From Solen grandis (taxonomy: Eukaryota > Mollusca > Bivalvia > Adapedonta > Solenidae), in assembly GCA_021229015.1 (NCBI GenBank), contig CM037785.1, positions 34,583,062 through 34,647,061 of the forward strand: DNA of 64,000 bases, given 5' to 3'. The notes under the pieces are model-generated. The model saw only the letters and a program-made list of their open reading frames with translations, was not told where the DNA came from and did no database searches. The number at the start of each line of letters is the position of its first letter. Position 1 is the first letter of the stretch. Positions 11,158 to 22,610 of this stretch are shown piece after piece. The position numbers and the translations under genes were made by a program.

Positions 11158-12809
11158 AGCTCACCTGAGCACAAAGTGCTCAAGGTGAGCTTTTGTGATT
11201 GCCCTTCGTCCGGCGTCCGTCGTCGTGCGTCGTCCGTCGTGCGTCGTCAACAATTTGCTTTAAACGACATCTCCTCTGAAACCACTTGACAGAATTAAAT
11301 GAAACTTGGCAGGAATGTTCCTTGGGTGAGGCTCTACAAAAGTTGCTAAAATAAAGTTGATCCATGAAGAACTCTGGTTGCCATGGCAACAAAAAGAAAA
11401 ATAATTTGAAAACTTTAAAAATCATCTCCTTCAAAACTACTGGCCAGATTTCAAAATAATTTGGTACAGATGTTCCTTGGGTCAACCTCTACCAAAGTTG
11501 CTAAAATTATTCCAATCCGTAAAAAAACATGGCCGCCAGGGGCGGGGTTTATTTGCCTTATATGTATATAGAGAAACCTTTAAACAACATCTCCTCTGAA
11601 ACCACTGGACAGAATTTGATTAAACTTGGCAGGGATGATCTTTGGGTCAACCTTCACAAAAGTTGCTAAAATAAAGTTGATCCATGTAGAACTCTGGTTG
11701 CCATGGCAACAAAAAGAAAAAAAAATGAAAACTTTAAAAATCATCTCCTTTAAAACTACTGGCCAGATTTCAAAATAATTTAGTACAGATGTTCCTTGGG
11801 TCAACCTCTACCAAAGTTGCTAAAATTATTCCAATCCGTAAAAAAACATGGCCGCCAGGGGCGGGGCTTATTTGCCTTATATGTATATAGAGAAACCTTT
11901 AAACAACATCTCCTCTGAAACCACTGGACAGAATTTGATTAAACTTGGCAGGGATGATCTTTGGGTCAACCTTCACAAAAGTTGCTAAAATAAAGTTGAT
12001 CCATGTAGAACTCTGGTTGCCATGGCAACAAAAAGGGAAAAAAAATGAAAACTTTAAAAATCATCTCCTTCAAAACTACTGGCCAGATTTCAAAATAATT
12101 TGGTACAGATGTTCCTTGGGTCAACCTCTACCAAAGTTGCTAAAATTATTCCGATCCGTAAAAAAACATGGCCGCCAGGGGCGGGGCTTATTTGCCTTAT
12201 ATGTATATAGAGAAACCTTTAAACAACATCTCCTCTGAAACCACAGGACAGAATTTGATTAAACTTGGCAGGGATGATCCTTGGGTCAACCTTCACAAAA
12301 GTTGCTAAAATAAACTTGATCCATGTAGAACTCTGGTTGCCATGGCAAAAAAAAAAAAAAAATGAAAACTTTAAAAATCATCTTCTTCAAAACTACTGGC
12401 CAGATTTTAAAATAAATTGGTACAGATGTTCCTTGGGCCAACCTCTACCAAAGTTGCTAAAAATTTTCCGATCCGTAAAAAACATGGCCGCCAGGGGCTG
12501 GGCTTATTTGCCTTATATGTATATAGGGAAAACTTTAATCAACATTGCCTCTGAAACCACTGGACAGAATTTGATTAAACATGGCAGGAATGATCCTTGG
12601 GTCAACATTCACAAAAGTTCCTAAAATAAACTTGATCAATATAGAACTCTGGTTGCCATGGCAACAAAAAGAAGAAAAAAAATATGAAAACTTTAAAAAT
12701 CATCTTCTTCAAAACTACTGGCCAGATTTTAAAATAAATTGGTACAAATGTTCCTTGGGTCAACCTATTTATCTCAGGTGAGCGATTTAGGGCCATCATG
12801 GGCCTCTTG
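11158..12809 (+). mobile_element. Tandem-core element, core type C, second copy
   Basis: It has the same ends as 9379-10699 and four core units; CATGGCCGCCAGGGGC is at 11528, 11848, 12168 and 12483. The 315-bp spacing of the last unit reflects a changed poly-A tract. Together with 10700-11157 it forms the first copy of a 2.11-kb tandem duplication. Confidence 0.8.
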
Positions 12810-13268
12810 TTTAACTTAGAAATTTTGGTTAAAGTTTTGCATGCAAGGTACTTTCATGCCTATATCTCAGAGTCCAGGCATGGAATTGATTTGAAATATC
12901 TTTAATATGTTTAGGGGTATCATACTATAAAGGAATATAACACTTGATGGAATAAATTAAAAATTATGACCCCCTTTTAACTTTGAATTATGGTTAAAAT
13001 TTTGCATTCAAGCTACTATCCAGCTTATATCTCAGAAATTGCTTGTGGAATTGACTAGAAAGTTAAGGTGTGTCTTCAAGGGCATCAGAAAACAGGAGGA
13101 TAACTTTTGGACTGATGCAAATTATGGCCCTTTTCTAACATGGATTTTTGGTTTAAGTTTTGCATGCACAGTGTTATTGTGCTTATGTCTCAGTAACTAG
13201 GCATGGGATTGATTTTAGACATCATAAATATATTAAGGGGTATCAGACTATCAAGGTATATCATTTTT
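12810..13268 (+). mobile_element. Type D core segment, duplication copy 2
   Basis: It matches 10700-11157 at an offset of 2110-2111 bp with only a handful of differences, for example one extra T in the AAAATTTTGCATTC stretch. Confidence 0.75.
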
Positions 13269-14881
13269 AGCTCACCTGAGCACAAAGTGCTCAAGGTGAG
13301 CTTTTGTGATCGCCCTTCGTCCGGCGTCCGTCGTCGTGCGTCGTCCGTCGTGCGTCGTCCGTCGTCAACAATTTGCTTTAAACGACATCTCCTCTGAAAC
13401 CACTTGACAGAATTAAATGAAACTTGGCAGGAATGTTCCTTGGGTGAGGCTCTACAAAAGTTGCTAAAATAAAGTTGATCCATGAAGAACTCTGGTTGCC
13501 ATGGCAACAAAAAGAAAAATAATTTGAAAACTTTAAAAATCATCTCCTTCAAAACTACTGGCCAGATTTCAAAATAAATTGGTACCGATGTTCCTTGGGT
13601 CAACCTCTACCAAAGTTGCTAAAATTATTCCAATCCGTAAAAAAACATGGCCGCCAGGGGCGGGGCTTATTTGCCTTATATGTATATAGAGAAACCTTTA
13701 AACAACATCTCCTCTGAAACCACTGGACAGAATTTGATTAAACTTGGCAGGGATGATCTTTGGGTCAACCTTCACAAAAGTTGCTAAAATAAAGTTGATC
13801 CATGTAGAACTCTGGTTGCCATGGCAACAAAAAGAAAAAAAAATGAAAACTTTAAAAATCATCTCCTTTAAAACTACTGGCCAGATTTCAAAATAATTTA
13901 GTACAGATGTTCCTTGGGTCAACCTCTACCAAAGTTGCTAAAATTATTCCAATCCGTAAAAAAACATGGCCGCCAGGGGCGGGGCTTATTTGCCTTATAT
14001 GTATATAGAGAAACCTTTAAACAACATCTCCTCTGAAACCACTGGACAGAATTTGATTAAACTTGGCAGGGATGATCTTTGGGTCAACCTTCACAAAAGT
14101 TGCTAAAATAAAGTTGATCCATGTAGAACTCTGGTTGCCATGGCAACAAAAAGGGAAAAAAATGAAAACTTTAAAAATCATCTCCTTCAAAACTACTGGC
14201 CAGATTTCAAAATAATTTGGTACAGATGTTCCTTGGGTCAACCTCTACCAAAGTTGCTAAAATTTTTCCGATCCGTAAAAAAACATGGCCGCCAGGGGCG
14301 GGGCTTATTTGCCTTATATGTATATAGAGAAACCTTTAAACAACATCTCCTCTGAAACCACAGGACAGAATTTGATTAAACTTGGCAGGGATGATCCTTG
14401 GGTCAACCTTCACAAAAGTTGCTAAAATAAAGTTGATCCATGTACCACTCTGGTTGCCATGGCAACAAAAAGAGAAAAAAATGAAAACTTTAAAAATCAT
14501 CTCCTTCAAAACTACTGGCCAGATTTTAAAATAAATTGGTACAGACGGTTCTTGGGTCAACCTCTACCAAAGTTGCTAAAATTATTCCAATCCGTAAAAA
14601 AACATGGCCACCAGGGGCGGGGCTTATTTGCCGTATATGTATATAGAGAAACCTTTAAACAACATCTCCTCTGAAACCACTGGACAGAATTTGATTAAAC
14701 TTGGCAGGGATGATCCTTGGGTCAACCTTCACAAAAGTTGCTAAAATAAACTTGATCCATGTAGAACTCTGGTTGCCATGGCAACAAAAAGAAAAAAAAA
14801 TGAAAACTTTAAAAATCATCTTCTTCAAAACTACTGGCCAGATTTTAAAATAAATTGGTACAGATGTTCCTTTGGTCAACC
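13269..14881 (+). mobile_element. Tandem-core element, core type C, third copy, cut by the gap
   Basis: It starts with the normal AGCTCACCTGAGCAC end. Core units carry the landmark at 13646, 13965, 14284 and 14603, about 319 bp apart. The element runs into the run of N without reaching its 3' terminus, and the sequence after the gap is unrelated. Confidence 0.8.
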
Positions 14882-14981
14882 NNNNNNNNNNNNNNNNNNN
14901 NNNNNNNNNNNNNNNNNNNNNNNNNNNNNNNNNNNNNNNNNNNNNNNNNNNNNNNNNNNNNNNNNNNNNNNNNNNNNNNNN
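14882..14981. other. Assembly gap, 100 N
   Basis: Exactly 100 unknown bases, the conventional length for a gap of unknown size. It interrupts a high-identity tandem array, a common place for assemblies to break. The true number of type C units here is unknown. Confidence 0.99.
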
Positions 14982-15095
14982 ATTTGCTACATTTGAAGAC
15001 AGCTCTAATGATGCTCGCAGATGTTAAAATAACAGTCAATCAGTTTCATACATTTATATCATATTTATCTGCATGTGATGAGTACACAATCTAGG

Positions 15096-15330
15096 CAAGC
15101 CTGGATAGCGTAGTGGTCACCAATGCGTCCCTGGCTCGATTCATGGTCACGTGCGTGAGAAGAGATCGCCCGTCACCACCCGTGGGGTTTCTCCGGACTC
15201 CCCGGTTTTAACCCACATTAATGACCACATACACCGCCACCAGAGCCATCGAGAGTGATTAATGTGGATTGCGTGATAACTTGTTTAGCAATCATTGTAA
15301 AATGAATAAAATTATTATTATTATTCGTGA
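15096..15330 (+). mobile_element. tRNA-derived SINE ending in (ATT)n
   Basis: The 5' part, CCTGGATAGCGTAGTGGTCA, resembles an RNA polymerase III A box. About 40 bases on, CTGGCTCGATTCATGG is a decayed B box. The body (CCCGTGGGGTTTCTCC and onward) has no coding potential, and the 3' end is a short ATT repeat. These are the parts of a tRNA-derived SINE. I could not confirm a target duplication. An antisense fragment of the same head is present near 26250. Confidence 0.7.
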
Positions 15331-16285
15331 AGGACAATGTACCTAGTTTCTATCAAGAAGCTAGTGATCTAATGTGTAGAAGTTACAAGCAAATAATTGA
15401 TTTGTTGACTGGACCAGTATTATAAACATTTTATCCTATCATCAGACTCACATCGTGGTATAAACTGCCTATCGAATAAACTTAGCTTTATACTCATTCG
15501 TGAAATTTTATATACTCTGACGTCATCGGAACTACTTTCTTGAGTTCAAAGTTCAAGAAGTGCAGAAAGAGTTTATGTTACGATTTTACTGGTAGAAATA
15601 AAAGGGGGATAAATGCTGCTGTCATGAATAAATGTCAAATTTTATTAAATGAACAAACAAAAAACTTTAATGATGTTTTTTAATTTATTTTAATATTTTA
15701 CATTTCAAAATACACACACACACACAAAAACATACCAGCAGCTCTGCAGATAAATGTTGTCTGCTTCAGTCAGATAGGCCTACAATATGTCTGATTACAT
15801 AAGTCCAGCTACATTTGAAGTGATTGGGGATGATCTCCAGTTTGAACTGGACAGAGAAAGTCTGAGCCACAACCATAACTACACACACAGCGACGATTCA
15901 TGTTTTGTTTAATAGTTCCAATGATATTTTGAATACTGTCGAGATGTGTAGAGTATGTTTCGACTCACATGTGTTAAAAATGTGTAGACTGATCAACCGT
16001 GTTACATATTATTCTTTTTAAATATATTTCTTTCTTTTTTTGATTATTTGAAAGTTGAAAATGCCTAAACGTATATGCTTGATAAAATATTTCGAAAAGT
16101 GCATAAATTGTTATAATCTTTTTTTTAAAATCCTGGGACTACTTAGGAGGGTACGAAGAACGGTTCGTTGGCTTACACACGCGGAAGAATACTAAAGTGT
16201 AGATAGTTGGGAGAATCAATTTTTTTTTATTATTTTTTTTTTATTTAAAATAATCAGAAATATTAGTTAGTATGATAGGATAAAT

Positions 16286-16427
16286 AGAATACTAGGTTAG
16301 TGTTGGATAAAGATAAGTTTATCCTGCTCGGCAAAGAAAAAATAAACCGCTCGCCAAGGCTCGCGGTTTATATTTTCTTGACCTCGCAGGATAAACTTAT
16401 CTTTATCCAACACTAACCTAGTATTCT
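16286..16427. repeat. 142-bp hairpin P1
   Basis: The sequence starts AGAATACTAGGTTAGTGTTG and ends with its reverse complement. The stem is near-perfect apart from a few mismatches, and the turn is at GCCAAGGCTCG. It sits at the inner end of the left arm of the larger inverted repeat. Confidence 0.9.
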
Positions 16428-16462
16428 CTATGTATATGAAAGACTAACATCATGGTTGCCAC

Positions 16463-17154
16463 CAACGGTACCCGGTACGTTGCTGCCCATTACAAAAATA
16501 AATGGCCTTATATATAGAGAATACTAGGTTAGTGTTGGATAAAGATAAGTTTATCCTGCGAGGCCAAGAAAATATAAACCGCGAGCCTTGGCGAGCGGTT
16601 TATTTTTTCTTTGCCGAGCAGGATAAACTTATCTTTATCCAACACTAACCTAGTATTCTATTTATCCTATCATTCTAACTAATAATCTGATAATTTTAAA
16701 TTAGACACGAAAATAAAAGAAAAAAATCTGGATTCTCCCAACTATCTGCCCTTTAGTATTCTTCCGCGTGTGCTATCAAACAAACCGTTCTGCGTACACA
16801 CCTAAGTAGTCCCAGGATTTAAAAAACGGTTATAACAATTCACGAACTTTTCGAAACTTTTTATTAAGCATATGCGTTAAGCATTTTCAACTTTCAAATA
16901 CTCGACAAGAAAAAAATATATTTAAAAAGAATAGTATCTTTCACGGTTGAGCCCAATACACAAAACACATTTGAACGCAAGAAAGTAGTTCCGATGACGT
17001 CAGAGTATATAAAATTTCACGAATGAGTATAAAGATAAGTTTATTCGATAGGCAGTTTATACCACGATGTGAGTCTGATGATAGGATAAAATTATATATA
17101 AGGTCATTGATTTTTTTTCTTTTTTAATGGACAGCAACGTACCGGGTACCTTTG
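16463..17154. mobile_element. hAT-like TIR element with 8-bp target duplication
   Basis: The TIR starts CAACGGTACCCGGTACGTTG at 16463 and ends with GTACCGGGTACCTTTG at 17154. About 50 bp at each end are inverted copies, reaching TGGCCTTATATA on the left and TATATAAGGTCA on the right. The octamer GTTGCCAC flanks both sides (16455-16462 and 17155-17162). An 8-bp duplication with CAA-starting ends fits the hAT superfamily. The interior is hairpin P2 plus the whole right arm of the large inverted repeat. The element therefore contains an inverted copy of the sequence lying just upstream of it. The same TIR occurs in the compact element at 18289. Confidence 0.7.
16518..16659. repeat. 142-bp hairpin P2, inverted copy of P1
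   Basis: It has the same stem as P1, but its loop-side asymmetry (GAGGCCAAG and GCCGAGC) is reversed. P2 is the reverse complement of P1 and is itself a hairpin. The two are separated by 90 bp. Confidence 0.9.
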
Positions 17155-17244
17155 GTTGCCACAGACGATATTTTATACTTGTGGTGTGGGAGTTTTACGA
17201 GTCACTAAGGATATAGGCTAATCTTTAAGGTATTTATTTACAAC

Positions 17245-19279
17245 ACACTCAGTGCTATTATATAGTAGTCAATTATGTATTCACTATAAACTAGTGACAA
17301 TTAGGCCAAATGATAAACCATGGATGGCTTCAGACATAAGACATGCTGTCAGACTTAGAGATAAACTTCACAAATACATTACAAGAGTGTTATTTAGATT
17401 GACAGCAGGTGGCACAAAAATTAATTATTCAAATCTCATAAAGTTAACAATGTGAAAAAAATACGCAAGATAAACATTCTTTTTAAATATAGACTTTATA
17501 ATAGATGATCATGACTCAAATAATCCTAAAGCATACCGAAAATAAATTTAAAAAAAAGCTATATAAAGACACTTGTGTCTACTAGGTTACCATAATTGAT
17601 ACATAATGATACTGTTATAATTTACGATGTAAAAATAAAAAAATGAATATTTCTGTTCAATTTATTCAAATACTGAACTACCTGAGTTTAATAGTAAAAC
17701 ACACCAATCTTTGCCAGAAATAAATATAAATACAAATGAAGTTACAGGTGTATTAAACAATTTAAAATTAGGGAAGACATCAGGATTTGATTGTCACAAA
17801 ATGGCACGTTCATGTTCGAAAAGTCTCAATGTACCACTATGCTACATATTGAATTGGTCGCTGCTGGTAAGTGTTTATCCCTCGATATGGAAAAAATCAT
17901 TAGTTTGCCATTACTTAAAAAAGGTGATCGTCATACAGTCTCTAATTTTATACCTATTTCTGCGCAGGAAATGTTTTTGAAAAAAAGTTTTTTTTAGCAT
18001 GATCATAACTATTTTTTTAGAAATATATATTATTTTATAAAAAAACAAAACAAGCAGAGTTCCTACCAAATCACAGTACAGTATATCAACTCACTGAGAT
18101 TTATGAAAATATTTGTAAAGCTTTAATGGAGAAAAAACATACCTGTCTAATATTATGCGATGTGTCGAAGGCTTTCGACAGAGTTTGGCATAAAGGCCTG
18201 GTAATAAATTTAAAGGGGGTATGGGATAAAGGTGCACCTTGTTTACTAATCATCTCTCCAACAGGAAACAATCAATGCTTTTTAATACCAAAGGTATCCG
18301 GTACGTTGCTGCCCTTTAAAAAAATCATTGACCTTATATAATTATAATATATAAGGTCATTGATTTTTTTTAATGGGCAGCAACGTACCGGGACCCTTTA
18401 ATGAATAATAGTTATTCAATATCAAAATCTATAAATTTTGGAGTTCCTCGAAGGTCAATATTCTCGCCCCCTTCTGTTTTTATTTTTTGTCAATGATATT
18501 GCTGATGATTAATCAAATCTTCCGTGCTTGTTTGCGGATGATACATATTTAGCTAACTCTTCTTTTTCAACAACTGATATCAATATTAATCTAAACAGAT
18601 ATCTTAATAAACAACAAGTAAGTGGCTAATTGAATTCAATCCAACTATGTCTGTGAAGTTTGGGATGGCTGTAGCTAAGGGTATTCAGACAGGTTAAATG
18701 GCAAGAAAAGCAACTAGTTACCATTTGTAATAGAGAACTTTTATATCGAAAAACTGGACTTGTACCCTTAAGTGTCAGAAGATTAATTAAAAAAAACGGT
18801 GTTTATTTCATAATATGAAAAATAACATGCTACCCGATTACCTGAATTGCCTTTTACCAGAACAAATCGTTGATGAATCTCATTATGAGTTAAGAAATAG
18901 AAATAATTACGTGATGCCTCAGTCCAGACTAACTCTCTCTAAGGATTCTTTCATAAATTCTACATTGGAATTATCATGACTTCATGATTTGTAAGAACTC
19001 TGCCTTCATTTGAACAGTATCGCCTAAAGAAGTAAAAATACCCGTGAATACTGTAATATTGGTCAAAGAAGATTTAATATATTGCATACCAGATTAAGAC
19101 GCCAGTGTAGTAGTTTAAACTATGATCTATTCAGAGCAGGTACAAGTCAAGCTCCTTCTTATATATGTAGATACCCATATGAAAATGCATTCTATTATTT
19201 TTTTGAATTTCCTTTATATCGAAATCCCCGGGTATTCTTTCTACAATCACTTTCACGATTTCCTACAATAAATTTGAAC
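17245..19279 (+). pseudogene. Non-LTR retrotransposon (CR1/jockey-like) ORF2 remnant
   Basis: Order and motifs match a LINE reverse transcriptase. PNDKPWMASDIRHAVRLRDK (17290-17350) is the linker after the endonuclease. NTNEVTGVLNNLKLGKTSGFD (17735-17795) precedes the RT domain. LCYILNWSLL is followed by SIWKKS. TCLILCDVSKAFDRVWHKGL (18144-18203) holds the first RT catalytic aspartate block. FGVPRRS (about 18440) stands for the usual GVPQGS. FADDTY (18535-18550) is the catalytic YADD-type box. LHTRLRRQCSSLNYDLFRAG and ENAFYYFFEFPLYRN (19080-19215) are the C-terminal region, its zinc-knuckle cysteines partly lost. Many stops and shifts break the frame, and a 111-bp MITE splits it at 18289-18399. 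It is dead. Confidence 0.85.
18289..18399. mobile_element. 111-bp palindromic MITE inside the LINE
   Basis: CAAAGGTATCCGGTACGTTG at the left end is mirrored by GTACCGGGACCCTTT at the right. The arms run almost to the centre (CCTTATATAATTATAATATATAAGG). Removing it rejoins the LINE reading between the RT blocks. The TIR is the same as in the larger element at 16463-17154. Flanks are T/A-rich (TTTAATAC and AATGAATA) and give no clean duplication. Confidence 0.8.
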
Positions 19280-19285
19280 ATGCGT

Positions 19286-21885
19286 AGTAGTATAGGCGCC
19301 TCTTTAGGGTCAAGACTGCGCATGCGCAGGAGTGACGTCATAGGACTTTTTGCGCATGTGCGGCGGCCATATTGGTTTCTAGTATGACATCTAATTTTAG
19401 AATGACATCATTGGTATATATTTAGAATGAACATATCGGTAGACAATAGGATTTTGAATATAATATGTACATCATATTATACACAGGCGGTCATTGTTTT
19501 TTTTATGTGTGCGCATGCGTGGTATAGTATACAGAGGTGACTTGTATACTTGATCTAAGATCTACTCGCGGAAATTGAGGGTCACTTCCATTCGATCTCA
19601 GACAATGTCCTAAAAGATATTCTACTGCTACTTCTACTATATAATAATAATCATATTAATAATTAAATAACATGTCTACTATATAGGTACAGCAGTAATT
19701 ATAGCAAAAATATATATCTAATAATATACTAAATAATACTATAATTAAATACCTTTACGATGTGTTCTGTTCAACGTCCTACCTTCGAGTGAATCGAGTG
19801 CAACTATTGCATCAGTTCATACTCGTTTCCCAGGCCCATACCACCTGCGTTGACAATAAACGATCTATTTTTAGTAATGGAACAATAGCGGTATTGATTG
19901 GGGAGCGGAAATGCGAACAATGGCCTATTCACGTGTCAAAATTTAATCCCTTTAAAGTCGTCCCAGTGTCTGGCGTGTGTTGATTTAGGAGCGGAAATAC
20001 GAACAATGGTCTATTCAAGTCTCAAAAGTTAATCCCTTTAAAGTCACCACTCTGTCTGGCGTGTGTTGATTTAGGAGCGGAAATGCGAACTATAGCTTTT
20101 GTTCACAATTAAAGTCCAATAACAATATAAAATACACTCTTTGAACATTTCTTGGTATGTTCATCGAAGTTTTTGCTCTTTATACGTCAATATGTACTGA
20201 CTTGTTTTAACATACACCATGTTTACTCTGTTAAACGAGAGTGGACAAGATCTTACAGGTTTATACATGACTTCGACTCCTTGTAAGGGCCCAGTACCAT
20301 TTATACGTCAATATTGGTTGACTTGAGATCGGATTAAGATAGCCCAGCAAAGGTAGCTGGCCAATGTTTACGTTAATCCTTAGCTTTACCTCGGTAACGG
20401 ATTAAATTTTGTCAAAATGTATGACTTTTAGAGGAAGCCAGTATATGCGTTATAAAGTGATATATGTATCGAAATGTTCCGTTCTGTTCAACAATGTATA
20501 CGTTATTTGTAATACATAAAAATGTTCGGAATGTTTAAGCTTTAAATTCGTAATGTTGGTAATATCTTGGTTGAAACAAAAAGCTTTAAATCAGTTTTCC
20601 TTTCTAGGGCAACGGTTTACGATATCGATTTTCAAAATTTTTATATCAATTGATAGATTTATCAAAATACTTCAAAATAAACCCTATGTTCTCGATTCGA
20701 TTTTCAACCGTTACCGAGTTATGACGTAACATTTTTAAATTTTCATTTTTTTTTTTTTTTTTTTGGGAATTAATTATTTCCATTACATTCTATTATGTCA
20801 TTTAATTAAATGCACAAGAAAGGCTGAGAAAAATCTGGAATACTTATTAAATAGCTGTTTTGAAGAAAAAAAAGTTCACTTTATGCGTTAATGTGAAACA
20901 GAACTGGGCCTCGTTTTGAATACGTAATTCGATTGGTAATAAAATGCTAAGATTTGATTGGTCGAGGACTCGTTCCTGATTGGTTGAAAAGGGAGGTTTC
21001 TGATTGGTTGAAATTTCAATCCGCTAAATACAATAGACGTACCAATAGTTAAAATAGTGACGGGGCCAGTAATCGTGAACAAAAGCTATTGTTCGCATTT
21101 CCGCTCCTAAATCAACACACGCCAGACAGAGTGGTGACTTTAAAGGGATTAACTTTTGAGACTTGAACAGACCATTGTTCGTATTTCCGCTCCTAAATCA
21201 ACACACGCCAGACACTGGGGCGACTTTAAAGGGATTAACTTTTGACACGTGAATAGGCCATTGTTTGCATTTCCGCTCCTAAATCAATACCGCTATTGTT
21301 CCATTACTAAAAATAGATCGTCTATTGTTAACGCAGGTGGTATGGGCCTGGGAAACGAGTATGAACTGATGCAATAGTTGCACTCGATTCACTCGAAGGT
21401 AGGACGTTGAACAGAACACATCGTAAAGGTATTTAATTATAAAATATAGTATTATTTAATATATTATTAGATAAATTTGCTGTACCTATATAGTAGACAT
21501 GTTATTTAATTATTAATATGATTATTATTATATAGTAGAAGTAGCAGTAGAATATCTTTTAGGACATTGTCTGAGATCGAATGGAAGTGACCCTCAATTT
21601 CCGCGAGTAGATCTTAGATCAAGTATACAAGTCACCTCTGTATACTATACCACGCATGCGCACACATAAAAAAACAATGACCGCCTGTGTATAATATGAT
21701 GTACATATTTTATTCAAAATCCTATTGTCTACCGATATGTTCATTCTAAATATAGACCAATGATGTCATTCTAAAATTAGATGTCATACTAGAAACCAAT
21801 ATGGCCGCCGCACATGCGCAAAAAGTCCTATGACGTCACTCCTGCGCATGCGCAGTCTTGACCCTAAAGAGGCGCCTATACTACT
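19286..21885. mobile_element. 2.6-kb long-TIR element with Polinton-like ends, non-autonomous
   Basis: The ends are AGTAGTATAGGCGCC (19286-19300) and its exact reverse complement (21871-21885). The hexamer ATGCGT flanks both sides (19280-19285 and 21886-21891). The inverted arms extend about 820 bp each (to about 20110 and from about 21070) and look about 98% identical. Each arm contains two and a half copies of an 80-90 bp tandem repeat starting GGAGCGGAAATGCGAAC. The central spacer of about 960 bp has no long open frame. A 6-bp target duplication, 5'-AG ends and long TIRs containing minisatellites fit Polinton/Maverick elements. A normal copy is 15-20 kb and encodes a polymerase and an integrase; nothing of that kind is visible here. 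A foldback-type element is the alternative. Confidence 0.8.
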
Positions 21886-21891
21886 ATGCGT

Positions 21892-22000
21892 CTCCATAGG
21901 TCAGGATCAATTTCTGACGAAGATAATACTTACGTTTTTGATTTAAACATATTTTATTACTCATATTACATACATCAATACATATATGATACATATATTT
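21892..22000 (+). pseudogene. LINE 3' end displaced by the long-TIR insertion
   Basis: Removing 19286-21885 and one ATGCGT joins ATTTGAACATGCGT to CTCCATAGGTCAGG in frame. It then reads SGSISDEDNTYVFDLN, a plausible continuation of the C-terminus of the LINE ORF at 17245-19279. The LINE 3' boundary is not clear. Confidence 0.5.
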
Positions 22001-22324
22001 AAATTATGAGCAAATGGATAAACCACAAGTTATTACAACTTGGATTCGGTTTTCTCCAAAGTATACATTCAGTTAAATATATTCCGGATGATGATATTAT
22101 GATATATGTAATTATTGTTAAATGTTTTAAGATATTTGGAATAACTAAGTAACGCATATTTACAGAGATGAACTGATGTACGCCCAACCCATAAACAAAT
22201 TATAATAATAAACAATATAGTCACTGTATGAAAGTATACCCGCTAACAACATCTTTATCAATTGACATGTAGAAAGGTGTCTGAAATAGAGATGTTAATT
22301 AAAGCGTTTTGTATTGTTTATATA

Positions 22325-22610
22325 CTTATGGAAACTCTGAAACAACTTATTGCTGTCATTTTGGGCAAGTTCACTTATCCCAAACATTAACTTTCTGAGA
22401 CTAAGTGGGTGAAATTTCCTAGTTTCATGAAATAGAACTAGCCTTTCTTGAGTAAATCTCTTGCAATTAAAAATGTAATGCTCTGTATCTTCATTATAAT
22501 ATCCACACTCACAGATTGAATTGTTTCTAAGGTGATTACTGAGGAGATCTGAATTTAAGTTGCTACATTATTGCTTATGTCTTTAAATGTGTACACCTAT
22601 TATAGGCTAC
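22325..22610 (-). pseudogene. LINE ORF2 C-terminal fragment
   Basis: Read on the - strand, with frameshifts, it gives CECGYYNEDTEHYIFNCKRF followed by FHETRKFHPLSLRKLMFG. This is the C-terminal zinc-knuckle-like segment typical of CR1/jockey ORF2 (C.CG...EDTEH..F.C). It is opposite in strand to the LINE just upstream, so it is a separate insertion. Neighbouring - strand sequence up to about 22800 may belong to it but is too decayed to align. Confidence 0.65.

Larger units (their letters stand above)
15430..17092. repeat. Large imperfect inverted repeat with nested hairpins
   Basis: The left arm starts TTTTATCCTATCATCAGACT near 15431. Its reverse complement ends near 17088, and the arms stay alignable inwards through TGACGTCATCGGAACTACTT (left), its mirror near 16990, and the CCTGGGACTACTTAGG region. 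The left arm carries about 400 bp (roughly 15560-15960) absent from the right arm. Each arm ends in a 142-bp hairpin at the centre. No transposase is encoded. Confidence 0.8.

Noticed and set aside
9420..14879. Many 60-140 codon frames in the 9-15 kb array as genes
   Set aside because: They recur with the 319-bp tandem unit, run through poly-A/poly-T tracts that give poly-Phe or poly-Lys, and have no splice or start context.
9379..14881. CRISPR array
   Set aside because: Units are about 319 bp, adjacent with no unique spacers, in a eukaryotic genome.
14778..15094. Frames spanning the first gap
   Set aside because: Most of the codons are N, and the two sides are unrelated sequences.
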